Below, one piece after another: positions 1-5,806 of a stretch of 7,872 nucleotides of DNA; positions within the stretch are counted from its first letter, which is position 1; each line of letters starts with the position of its first letter. Source of the DNA: Altererythrobacter sp. (GTDB lineage Bacteria; Pseudomonadota; Alphaproteobacteria; Sphingomonadales; Sphingomonadaceae). Under the pieces are notes generated by a model. It made no database searches. It saw nothing but the letters and a program-made list of their open reading frames with translations, and was not told the DNA's origin. The DNA lies in the NCBI GenBank assembly GCA_011524425.1, contig WTKI01000284.1, forward strand, positions 1 to 7,872, read 5' to 3'. Position numbers and translations under genes: made by a program.

Positions 1-115
1 TATCCCACTCTTCGACCTGTGACGCGTCCAGGTCATCGGAATAGACAAGGTCATCGACGTCAAAGACATCTTCCATCAGCTCAGTGATCGTCTCTGCAAT
101 TTCAGCGCGTTCCAT
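1..115 (-). CDS. Acyl carrier protein, N-terminal part (runs off left edge)
   Basis: Only the first 38 codons are present, read leftward from the ATG at 115-113. The peptide starts MERAEIAETITELMEDVFD and ends ...QVEEWD; the last base in the window is the A of the next codon, which fits AGC/AGT serine. A helical acidic N-terminus followed by E-x-W-D-S is typical of stand-alone carrier proteins whose serine in the DSL motif carries 4'-phosphopantetheine. The W-D-S form differs from the G-A-D-S of the fatty-acid AcpP and is common in carrier proteins of polysaccharide O-acylation, FkbH-type or secondary-metabolite clusters, so a specialised role is inferred. A GAGG Shine-Dalgarno lies about nine bases before the ATG. 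The partner genes would be to the left, outside the window. The family call is fairly secure; the pathway is not. Confidence 0.8.
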   Translation of the reverse strand, partial: MERAEIAETITELMEDVFDVDDLVYSDDLDASQVEEWD

Positions 116-173
116 GGTGCTGGCCTCAAGTGGGAGAATGGTGGAAGCCCCTCGAAGGGATTACAGAGGGTCG

Positions 174-184
174 TTAGTGACTAA
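174..184. promoter_or_regulatory. 11-nt palindrome upstream of the ACP gene
   Basis: TTAGTGACTAA is a perfect odd palindrome (TTAGT-G-ACTAA) lying 59-69 bases upstream of the carrier protein start, in the intergenic stretch between that gene and tRNA-Arg. The position suits an operator, but I do not recognise a regulator for it and a single short palindrome can arise by chance. Confidence 0.2.
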
Positions 185-328
185 TTGTGCTGCGGGGAAG
201 GTCTTTCCTATGCTCAGCAAACAGGAAATGCCATTGTGCACTCTTGATTAGCGACGAAATGCATCGGTGCTTGGCCCAAACGTGTGCGAATGACATTACG
301 CCAGGCAGACAAGGCGATCTTGAAATAA

Positions 329-405
<77 letters not shown>

Positions 406-454
406 TAGCGGATTGGAAAAGCCCTTTCGGCATTGCCTTTCCCACCACAGTGCG

Positions 455-489
455 ACGGGCGCTTAGCAAAGCATCCTTTGCCGTGCCAA
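455..489 (-). promoter_or_regulatory. Candidate promoter for tRNA-Arg
   Basis: On the minus strand TTGGCA (489-484) matches five of six bases of a sigma-70 -35 element. After a spacer of about 17 bases comes GCTAAG, a poor -10 match, giving a start some 50 bases upstream of the mature tRNA. The spacer contains a perfect 6-bp inverted repeat, GCAAAG-4-CTTTGC (466-481 on the plus strand). It has no following T-run, so it is not a terminator. The site is plausible by position but weak by sequence. Confidence 0.25.
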
Positions 490-584
490 CAAAAAAGGCT
501 GCGGATGTAGGTTCAGCCAAGCGCAACTCACTCTGGGCATGTTAGGCTTTCGGTAAGTGAATCTCGCTTAACCTTAGTCCCGTC

Positions 585-974
585 ATGACAGCGATCGAGT
601 CACCGGAACAACTAAAGGCCATGCGCGAAGCGCTGGCTGAGCGCCGCCCATTGTCAAAAAGGTGGCGCGAATTGCACACGCTTGGACAGCTCATCGCAGT
701 CAAAGCCCAGCTTTCCAGCGAGCCATTCGAAGGGCGGCTGGCTGATTTTCCTGACGCCATTGTGGATGCCGCGCCATGGCACCGCGACCTTGCTGAACAA
801 GCGCTGGAAGATATTGATGCGATGCTGCAACCAGGCCTTACCGCTTTGCAGGCTATCGAGGCCCGAGGGCACGATGCGACCGCGCCAGCTCTCGCGCTCT
901 GGCGAGAATTCTACAATGCGCGTGAAGGCTTGCTGGGGCTGGTTCAATCAAGCACTAAGGCTTCAGCGGAATAG
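585..974 (+). CDS. Unrecognised 129-residue helical protein
   Basis: I do not recognise a family. The frame opens at an ATG 179 bases from the 5' end of the divergent tRNA gene, and its codon use is like the neighbours (GC-rich third positions), which supports real coding. The predicted protein is soluble, mostly alpha-helical and rich in Ala, Leu, Glu and Arg, with no signal peptide, membrane segment or cysteine. Two helix-rich halves can be seen: residues 6-45 with a basic patch around RRPLSKRWRE, and residues 64-121 with several Trp and aromatic positions (APWHRDLAEQ, ALWREFYNAREG). No clear Shine-Dalgarno precedes the ATG, so start choice is uncertain; a second in-frame ATG is at 621. It lies 92 bases ahead of the mmcB start, but the LexA box between them suggests separate control. 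Confidence 0.7.
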   Translation: MTAIESPEQLKAMREALAERRPLSKRWRELHTLGQLIAVKAQLSSEPFEGRLADFPDAIVDAAPWHRDLAEQALEDIDAMLQPGLTALQAIEARGHDATAPALALWREFYNAREGLLGLVQSSTKASAE

Positions 975-989
975 TTCCTCACACTGAGA

Positions 990-1020
990 CCGCCTCTCCA
1001 ATAAGGTTGGGATTGGGCGG
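990..1020 (+). other. Interrupted intergenic hairpin
   Basis: CCGCC (990-994) pairs with GGCGG (1016-1020), and inside it TCCAA (997-1001) pairs with TTGGG (1007-1011, one T-G wobble) around a 5-nt loop. It follows the stop of the upstream gene by 15 bases. No T-tract follows, so this is not a standard rho-independent terminator; it may protect the 3' end or be chance. Confidence 0.3.
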
Positions 1021-1039
1021 CTAAGCGAAGCTTGACGGC

Positions 1040-1054
1040 GTTCGCTATATGTTC
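1040..1054 (+). promoter_or_regulatory. LexA operator (SOS box) of mmcB
   Basis: GTTC at 1040-1043, seven bases GCTATAT, then GTTC at 1051-1054 match exactly the GTTC-N7-GTTC direct repeat bound by LexA in alphaproteobacteria. It sits directly at the 5' end of an mmcB-family gene, which is known to be SOS-controlled in Caulobacter, so the match is very unlikely to be accidental. TTGACG at 1032-1037 is a possible -35 just upstream, and the box would then occupy the spacer, where repressor binding blocks RNA polymerase. The box spans an ATG at 1049, arguing that translation starts downstream at 1067. Confidence 0.85.
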
Positions 1055-1066
1055 CAGCATAGGTTT

Positions 1067-1594
1067 ATGCAGATTGCCGATTCCCATTCTCGCTCCCTTA
1101 TCAGCGTAGATTCGTCCGGATCAAGCGAACCGGCTGCTCTTGATGCTGCGGCAGTTACGCGCGGGATCGCGCGTTTATTCGCGCGCAATGACATTTGGTG
1201 CTTGCCAGAAATGCCTTTGCGAGGTGGGCGGCGCGCGGACATGATGGGTGTCGATCCCAAGGGCCATGTGATCATCGTGGAAATCAAGACGGCTCGCAGT
1301 GACTTGCTGGGCGACACAAAATGGCCCGATTACCTGGAACATTGTGACCGCTTTTTCTGGGGGCTTGCACCAGGACTGGATCGAAGCCCGCTAGAAGGTA
1401 GCGATTACAGGCCGGAATGCTGCGGTGTCATTGTTGCGGATGGATATGATGCGGAGATTGTGCGGCCGGCCCCATTGCACCCGCTGGCCGCAGCAAGGCG
1501 CAAAGTCGAAGTGGAACGCCTCGCTCGCACTGCCTTGCGCAGGCATAGCATCGCCAGCGATAGCGAGCTTGCGCCCTATTTTCGTGGGGAATGA
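1067..1594 (+). CDS. mmcB: MmcB-family SOS DNA repair protein
   Basis: This 175-residue protein matches the MmcB family, putative PD-(D/E)XK-fold nucleases. In Caulobacter mmcB is LexA-regulated and supports mitomycin C resistance together with the ImuABC (DnaE2) mutagenic pathway. Numbering from the ATG at 1067, the candidate metal-site residues are Glu48 in PEMPL, Asp58 in GRRADMMGVDP, and Glu72-x-Lys74 in VIIVEIK. The family signatures KWPDYLEHCDRFF (85-97), GVIVADGYDAEIVRPAP (120-136) and HPLAAARRK follow. The protein is soluble and cytoplasmic. An earlier in-frame ATG at 1049 lies inside the LexA box, so I prefer 1067, preceded by AGG only three bases away; a very short leader or leaderless mRNA is possible. 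Length is close to the family norm. Family assignment is strong; nuclease activity is inferred from fold and motif only. Confidence 0.93.
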   Translation: MQIADSHSRSLISVDSSGSSEPAALDAAAVTRGIARLFARNDIWCLPEMPLRGGRRADMMGVDPKGHVIIVEIKTARSDLLGDTKWPDYLEHCDRFFWGLAPGLDRSPLEGSDYRPECCGVIVADGYDAEIVRPAPLHPLAAARRKVEVERLARTALRRHSIASDSELAPYFRGE

Positions 1595-1645
1595 TCGCCG
1601 CTTAGATGGTTGCTTCTGTTAAGACCTTTCGCGCATAGAGCACGA

Positions 1646-2398
1646 ATGGATGCGAGTGGGTCACCATTATTGGCAGCAACATTAGGCGTGCTGGGCATGA
1701 CCGCAATGATCGCTGCCCGCTATATGGCGAGCAGCGGATTGTTCGCTGTCCTGACGCAGAAAGTGAAGCCTGGCCTTTATCAAGGCATGGGAGGGCAGAT
1801 ACGGCGAGAGATCAGCTGGTCGCTGGCATCAGCTGCCATTTATGGCCTTCCTGCCGGCATCCTTGCCTGGGGCTGGAACAACCATGGCTGGACCAAAGTT
1901 TATTCGGACTTCAGCGAGTATTCGCTTTGGTATCTGCCGGCCTCGCTTCTGATCTATCTTTTTGCACACGACACATGGTTTTATTGGACGCATCGCCTTT
2001 TCCACGACCCAAAGTGGTTTCGCCGCGCGCATGCCGTTCACCATTCCAGCAAGCCGCCGACTGCATGGGCGGCGATGAATTTCCATCCGATCGAAGCGCT
2101 GAGCGGTGCGATCGTCATTCCAGCGCTCGTGCTTATCGTTCCAATCCATGTCAGCATGCTGATCACTGTGCTGGTGATCATGACTGTCATGGGCGTCACT
2201 AACCACATGGGTTGGGAGATGTTTCCGCGCGCGCTTGTTCATTCAAGGTTTGGCAATTGGGTGATAACGGCCAGCCATCATGAAAAACATCACGAAGAGT
2301 ACACTTGCAACTACGGTCTTTACTTCCGCTTCTGGGACAAGTTGTGCGGGACCGATCGCGGACTCTCTGTGAAATTGGCGCAGAGAGGTCCGGCATGA
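1646..2398 (+). CDS. Sterol desaturase / fatty acid hydroxylase family membrane protein
   Basis: This 250-residue integral membrane protein belongs to the fatty acid hydroxylase / sterol desaturase superfamily, whose members oxidise lipid substrates with a histidine-bound di-iron centre and O2. Histidine clusters appear in the expected order: HDTWFYWTHRLFH (108-120), HAVHH (129-133), the conserved FHPIEA with His147, then NHMG (His187) and HHEKHH (211-216). Hydrophobic segments lie near residues 8-30, 57-75, 93-108 and 151-184, so the histidines face the cytoplasm. Start: the open frame extends to a TTG at 1610, but ATG 1646 has AGAG five bases before it and gives a normal length. The gene begins 51 bases after mmcB, and its TGA overlaps the ATG of the DUF2141 gene. 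Substrate cannot be read from sequence; sterol, carotenoid, fatty acid or ether lipid are all possible. Confidence 0.9.
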   Translation: MDASGSPLLAATLGVLGMTAMIAARYMASSGLFAVLTQKVKPGLYQGMGGQIRREISWSLASAAIYGLPAGILAWGWNNHGWTKVYSDFSEYSLWYLPASLLIYLFAHDTWFYWTHRLFHDPKWFRRAHAVHHSSKPPTAWAAMNFHPIEALSGAIVIPALVLIVPIHVSMLITVLVIMTVMGVTNHMGWEMFPRALVHSRFGNWVITASHHEKHHEEYTCNYGLYFRFWDKLCGTDRGLSVKLAQRGPA

Positions 2399-2868
2399 AA
2401 GTCGTAACAGGATTGGCAGCACTAGGAATTGCAAGCGGGCTTGGCCTTGGCATGCCGTCTGCCGCTCAAGAACAAGAACCGGCTGCAAGCGATGGTACAG
2501 TGGTCATCGCGATCACTAACCTTCGCAACACCAAAGGCGTAATTCGCGCTTGTATGACCACCAATCCGGATATCTTCCCGCGCTGCCGCGAAGATCCTGC
2601 CTCGCACCGTACGGTGGTGAAGGCGGGGGAAAACGTTACCTTCACATTCAGCGGAGTGAAGCCGGGTCGCTATTCGGTCGCGCTGCTGCATGACGAGAAT
2701 GATAACGGTAAAGCGGACCGGGCCTTGCTCGGAATGATGCCGAAAGAAGGCTTTGGCTTCTCCCAGGACGCGCCGGTCCGGATGGGCCCGCCAAGTTTCA
2801 ATGACGCCGCATTTGATTTTGACGGGAGTGCGGCTGAACTGACGATAAAAATGCGCTATCTGCTCTGA
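2395..2868 (+). CDS. DUF2141 family secreted protein
   Basis: The 157-residue product has a signal peptide (MKVVTGLAAL, hydrophobic Gly/Ala/Leu core, likely cleavage after Ala24 in PSAAQ or nearby), so it is periplasmic or exported. The mature part has the DUF2141 pattern: a first strand VVIAITNLRNTKGVIRACM (36-54), GVKPGRYSVALLHDENDNGK (87-106), then PKEGFGFSQDA (116-126) and FNDAAFDFDG (135-144), consistent with a small beta-sandwich. The acidic D-x-N-x-N-G-K loop resembles a metal-binding turn. Cys53 and Cys64 are the only cysteines and could form a disulfide. Its ATG overlaps the stop of the hydroxylase gene (ATGA), which implies translational coupling and a shared process. The biochemical function of the family is unknown to me. 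Confidence 0.9.
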   Translation: MKVVTGLAALGIASGLGLGMPSAAQEQEPAASDGTVVIAITNLRNTKGVIRACMTTNPDIFPRCREDPASHRTVVKAGENVTFTFSGVKPGRYSVALLHDENDNGKADRALLGMMPKEGFGFSQDAPVRMGPPSFNDAAFDFDGSAAELTIKMRYLL

Positions 2869-2889
2869 CGCTATCCGCTCTGAAAAGGC

Positions 2890-2904
2890 GTGGGTGGAGC
2901 CCAC
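2890..2904 (+). terminator. Weak hairpin after the DUF2141 gene
   Basis: GTGGG (2890-2894) pairs with CCCAC (2900-2904) around TGGAG, 21 bases after the DUF2141 stop; a T-G wobble could extend the stem to six pairs. It is correctly placed to end the mmcB/hydroxylase/DUF2141 transcript, but there is no T-run after it, so intrinsic termination would be poor. Confidence 0.3.
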
Positions 2905-2925
2905 AAGACAACTTTCTGAGACAAC

Positions 2926-2940
2926 TTAACGCTATGTTTA
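2926..2940 (+). promoter_or_regulatory. CtrA-like site upstream of the PAS protein gene
   Basis: TTAA (2926-2929), seven bases, TTTA (2937-2940) is one mismatch from the TTAA-N7-TTAA site of the alphaproteobacterial cell-cycle regulator CtrA. It lies 55-69 bases before the preferred start of the PAS protein gene. AT-rich 8-of-8 half-site matches are not rare with one mismatch allowed, so this is only suggestive. Confidence 0.2.
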
Positions 2941-2994
2941 CCATGGCGGTCCAGAACGCCTGTGAAGAATTATTTTTCGGGGGCAATTTTGGTC

Positions 2995-4764
2995 ATGGAC
3001 ACGTTGCGCGGACCATTCGATACGAATGATCTTTATGACGACACCGTTGATTTCGACGCCGTGGATGACGACGGTGCGAATGACCTTCCGCCATCGCCCA
3101 TAGGGCAAGACGAGCGCCGCATGCAGGTGCGCGCTTACAACCATTGGGCGAGCCAATTAGGCGACGGCAATTTCCCGTCTATTGAAGATCTGGAGCCAGC
3201 CGAGATCGATGACTTCGGTCCCTACTCCGTGCTGCTCGATTTCTCTAAAGGGATCGAAGACCCAGCGATCCAGTTCCTGGGAACTGAACTTGCTACGGAA
3301 TGCGGTACTGAAACGCAGATCAAGCAGCTTTCAGACGTGCCAAGTCGCTCGCTGCTCAGCCGTATCACTGACCATTACATGCAGATCCTTGCCAATCAGG
3401 CACCGATTGGATTCGAAGCAGAGTTCATCAATGATGCTGGCATCACTATCATGTATCGCGGCATTTTACTGCCCTATTCCAGCGATGAAGAGACCATCGA
3501 TTTCATCTATGGCGTGATCAACTGGAAGGAAATGGCCGACCGTTTGACGGCTGATGAGCTCTTGCTTGAAATCGACCATGCACTCGAAGGCGGTCAGCCG
3601 CCAGAGGCCGAGGAAGTTGACAATGAGGAAAGCGCGCCATCGCCGCTGGAACTGACCGATGGCTGGGCGGATGGCCCAAGCGAGGCGGATGAGCATTTCG
3701 ATGCAGCGCAGGAAGAAGACTTGGCGCCTGCTGCCGCTGTTGATCTGGATGGCACAGAAATACCGGCGCCAGACTTCGGTCAGTTTGCCTTAGGCGATGA
3801 CGACGATGACGGCGAAGAAGAGGCCAATTATGATTTTGCCTCTTTGACTGATCATGTCGCGCCACCAAAGCCAAAAATGGACGCGCTTGAACTGGGACCG
3901 GAAGACGTCGCTAGCCAGCAAGACCTCTGGTCCGTCGAGCCTGTCGCAGAAGATATGTCCCATGACGAAGCCGACGCGATCGAACTGGCAGAAGCCAGCC
4001 CGTCAGATATGCAAGAGCTGGAGCTCGAAGACGACGTGCTAGAGCTGGCTGAGCCAGTCGACGCTTTGGATCTTTCGGAAGCTCTCAGTGCACCGGAAAT
4101 GGAAACTCTGCCTGCAGCAGAAGAAGTACTTCCTCTTGCCGCAGCGCAATTCGATGCTGAAGCAGGTCTGCATGATTGCCTCGCCTCGGCCCGTGAACTG
4201 GCGGAAACAGCGCGCACATGTGAAGACCGCAGCCGAAGCGCGCTTTACGCGGCTGTTGGTCGCGCATACGATGTGTCCCTTGCGGCTATTGATGCACCGG
4301 AAGACTATGCTGAGCTGATCGCAGAGAACGGCCTTAGCGTTCAGGAACGCGCGCCGATGACACCAATTGTGAAGCTCGTTTTTGGCGCAGATTATGACAA
4401 GACGCGCCTGACCGAATACGCCGCCGTGCTTAGCCATGCGCACCGCGTCGGCATAGAGCGGGGTGCATTGGCAGAGGTCCTCAGCGATGCAGAAGGCGGT
4501 CTGAAAGGCCTGGTTGCCGAGGAACGCCGGCTCCGCAAGGAAGAGGCAGGTCAGATCGTTGAGCCTAAGAACGCTGTGCGTTCTGCGCTAGCAAAGAAGT
4601 TGCGCAAGCTTGATCCGCAAGAACTTGCTGACCTAGCGACAGAAGGTCCGGAATTCGGCTTAGTCATGATCCGCCGCACACCTGCAGGTGATGTGGAATT
4701 GATTGGCGAGATCGAGCAGGACATTGCGCTGGTTGAACGCGCTGCCCGCAAATTGCTAGGCTAA
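2995..4764 (+). CDS. PAS-like domain protein with long acidic linker and helical C-terminal domain
   Basis: The 589-residue product has three parts. Residues 1-38 are acidic and probably disordered. Residues about 43-180 resemble the alphaproteobacterial PAS_5 type: RAYNHWASQLGDGNFPS, then DLEPAEIDDFGPYSVLLDF, IQFLGTELATECG and a closing strand set through FIYGVINWKE. Residues about 200-389 are low-complexity linker: of 190 residues about 60 are Asp or Glu, with only two Lys and no Arg. Residues about 390-589 are a mostly helical domain containing RSALYAAVGRAYDVSLAA, QERAPMTPIVKLVFGADYDK and EGGLKGLVAEERRLRKEE. No signal peptide, membrane segment, kinase, cyclase or DNA-binding motif is seen. 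A GTG at 2962 would add 11 residues; I prefer ATG 2995 (GGGGG at 2979-2983, product MDTLRGPFD...). A cytoplasmic sensory, scaffold or adaptor role is inferred only. Confidence 0.85.
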   Translation: MDTLRGPFDTNDLYDDTVDFDAVDDDGANDLPPSPIGQDERRMQVRAYNHWASQLGDGNFPSIEDLEPAEIDDFGPYSVLLDFSKGIEDPAIQFLGTELATECGTETQIKQLSDVPSRSLLSRITDHYMQILANQAPIGFEAEFINDAGITIMYRGILLPYSSDEETIDFIYGVINWKEMADRLTADELLLEIDHALEGGQPPEAEEVDNEESAPSPLELTDGWADGPSEADEHFDAAQEEDLAPAAAVDLDGTEIPAPDFGQFALGDDDDDGEEEANYDFASLTDHVAPPKPKMDALELGPEDVASQQDLWSVEPVAEDMSHDEADAIELAEASPSDMQELELEDDVLELAEPVDALDLSEALSAPEMETLPAAEEVLPLAAAQFDAEAGLHDCLASARELAETARTCEDRSRSALYAAVGRAYDVSLAAIDAPEDYAELIAENGLSVQERAPMTPIVKLVFGADYDKTRLTEYAAVLSHAHRVGIERGALAEVLSDAEGGLKGLVAEERRLRKEEAGQIVEPKNAVRSALAKKLRKLDPQELADLATEGPEFGLVMIRRTPAGDVELIGEIEQDIALVERAARKLLG

Positions 4765-4845
4765 AGCGCTCTCTAGCCGTTCAAAAGTCGCTATCGACCA
4801 CACGCCTATTGCAGGCCGTTCAATGTGCACGCTACTGGCGTGATC

Positions 4846-5796
4846 ATGACTGCTATCAAGGGCCGAGGGCTTCGCTTCATGATATGGACTCTTGCGATAT
4901 TCGCAGCTCTTGCGCTTGCCGGTTATGCTGCCTTGCAAATTGCAATCGCGCGCAATGGGCCAGCTGTGCTGGACACAGTAGACAGAATTACATCGCGCGC
5001 AGCTAACATTGAACGAATGGAAACTGTGCGATTTGGCGAGCATCCAGCACAAAAGCTGGTGGTGCTGCGTCAACAGGGGCTAGCCCCTGACGCCATGCAG
5101 CCTGTTGTCGTGTTCCAGCATGGCGGAAGCTGGAAGAACGGCGACCCGGAAGATTACAGCTTTATCGGACGCAGCTTCGCCCCGCATGGGTTTGTGGCAG
5201 TTGTGACCGGCTACCGCCTCGGTGAAGACGGCAAGTTTCCGGCTATGCTTGAAGATGGGGCGGCAGCTCTGGCTTGGATCCGCACCAATATTGCGGCCTT
5301 GGGCGGGAACCCCGATCACATCGTGTTGATGGGACACTCAGCCGGAGCTTATAACGTCGGCATGCTGGCTCTGGATCAGCGCTGGCTAGAGCGCGAGAAT
5401 GTGCCGTTTGGTTCTGTACGCGGAGTTGTCGGGCTGGCTGGCCCTTATGATTTCTACCCGTTTGACAGCGAAAGCACGCAGGCGACCTTTGGGGAATTCG
5501 ACGATCCTGACGCAACGCAGCCGGTGAACTTTAGCCATGCCGACGCACCGCCGTTCCTGCTGGTCCATGGAGAGCAGGACACCACTGTGCGAGCACGCAA
5601 CTCGCACGCTCTTCTTGCGCATTTGAAGTCTACTGGCGTTAGCGCGCAACTGCTGACATTCAGCGAGATGGATCACACAGCACCGTTGCTGCGTCTGGCG
5701 AGCCCATGGCGACGCGATGGCGAAATGCATGAGGCGATCCGTCAATTCATTGCTAACCCTCAGACTTCAGTTCCGGTTCAGGGGAAAATGCGTTAA
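4846..5796 (+). CDS. Membrane-anchored alpha/beta hydrolase (esterase-like)
   Basis: The 316-residue protein has a basic N-terminus (KGRGLR) followed by a hydrophobic segment at about residues 12-35, a signal anchor or uncleaved signal that would place the catalytic domain in the periplasm. The alpha/beta hydrolase fold is shown by the oxyanion motif HGGSW (92-96), the nucleophile elbow GHSAG with Ser165, Asp245 in HGEQDTTV and His277 in MDHTAP, completing a Ser-Asp-His triad. HGG plus GxSxG is typical of the HSL/carboxylesterase group (Abhydrolase_3, BD-FAE-like), which cleave short acyl or aryl esters; the substrate here is unknown. Start: ATG 4846 keeps the positive residues ahead of the membrane segment; GTG 4825 and ATG 4879 (with GAGGG nine bases upstream) are alternatives. 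It ends ten bases before the M48 gene, suggesting one operon. Confidence 0.9.
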   Translation: MTAIKGRGLRFMIWTLAIFAALALAGYAALQIAIARNGPAVLDTVDRITSRAANIERMETVRFGEHPAQKLVVLRQQGLAPDAMQPVVVFQHGGSWKNGDPEDYSFIGRSFAPHGFVAVVTGYRLGEDGKFPAMLEDGAAALAWIRTNIAALGGNPDHIVLMGHSAGAYNVGMLALDQRWLERENVPFGSVRGVVGLAGPYDFYPFDSESTQATFGEFDDPDATQPVNFSHADAPPFLLVHGEQDTTVRARNSHALLAHLKSTGVSAQLLTFSEMDHTAPLLRLASPWRRDGEMHEAIRQFIANPQTSVPVQGKMR

Positions 5797-5806
5797 AGGC
5801 TGGCGC

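Noticed and set aside
1024..1046. Inverted repeat AGCGAA-N11-TTCGCT overlapping the LexA box
   Set aside because: A 6-bp repeat with an 11-base gap is expected by chance, and the GTTC direct repeat already explains the right half.
2236..2250. GTTC-N7-GTTT, near match to a LexA box
   Set aside because: It lies inside the hydroxylase coding sequence, has one mismatch in a core half-site and is not near any gene start.
2934..3029. 31-codon frame (MFTMAVQNACEELFFGG...) overlapping the start of the PAS protein gene, a possible leader peptide
   Set aside because: It overlaps the real gene out of frame, has no Shine-Dalgarno and no recognisable features; chance is the simpler reading.
3852..4217. 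Long minus-strand frames opposite the acidic linker (Ser/Ala-rich)
   Set aside because: They arise from the reverse complement of GAx/GCx codons in the acidic stretch and show only low-complexity serine runs.
5717..5806. Upstream extension of the M48 protease frame into the hydrolase gene
   Set aside because: It would place 30 residues before a good signal peptide, and ATG 5807 has its own AAGG site.
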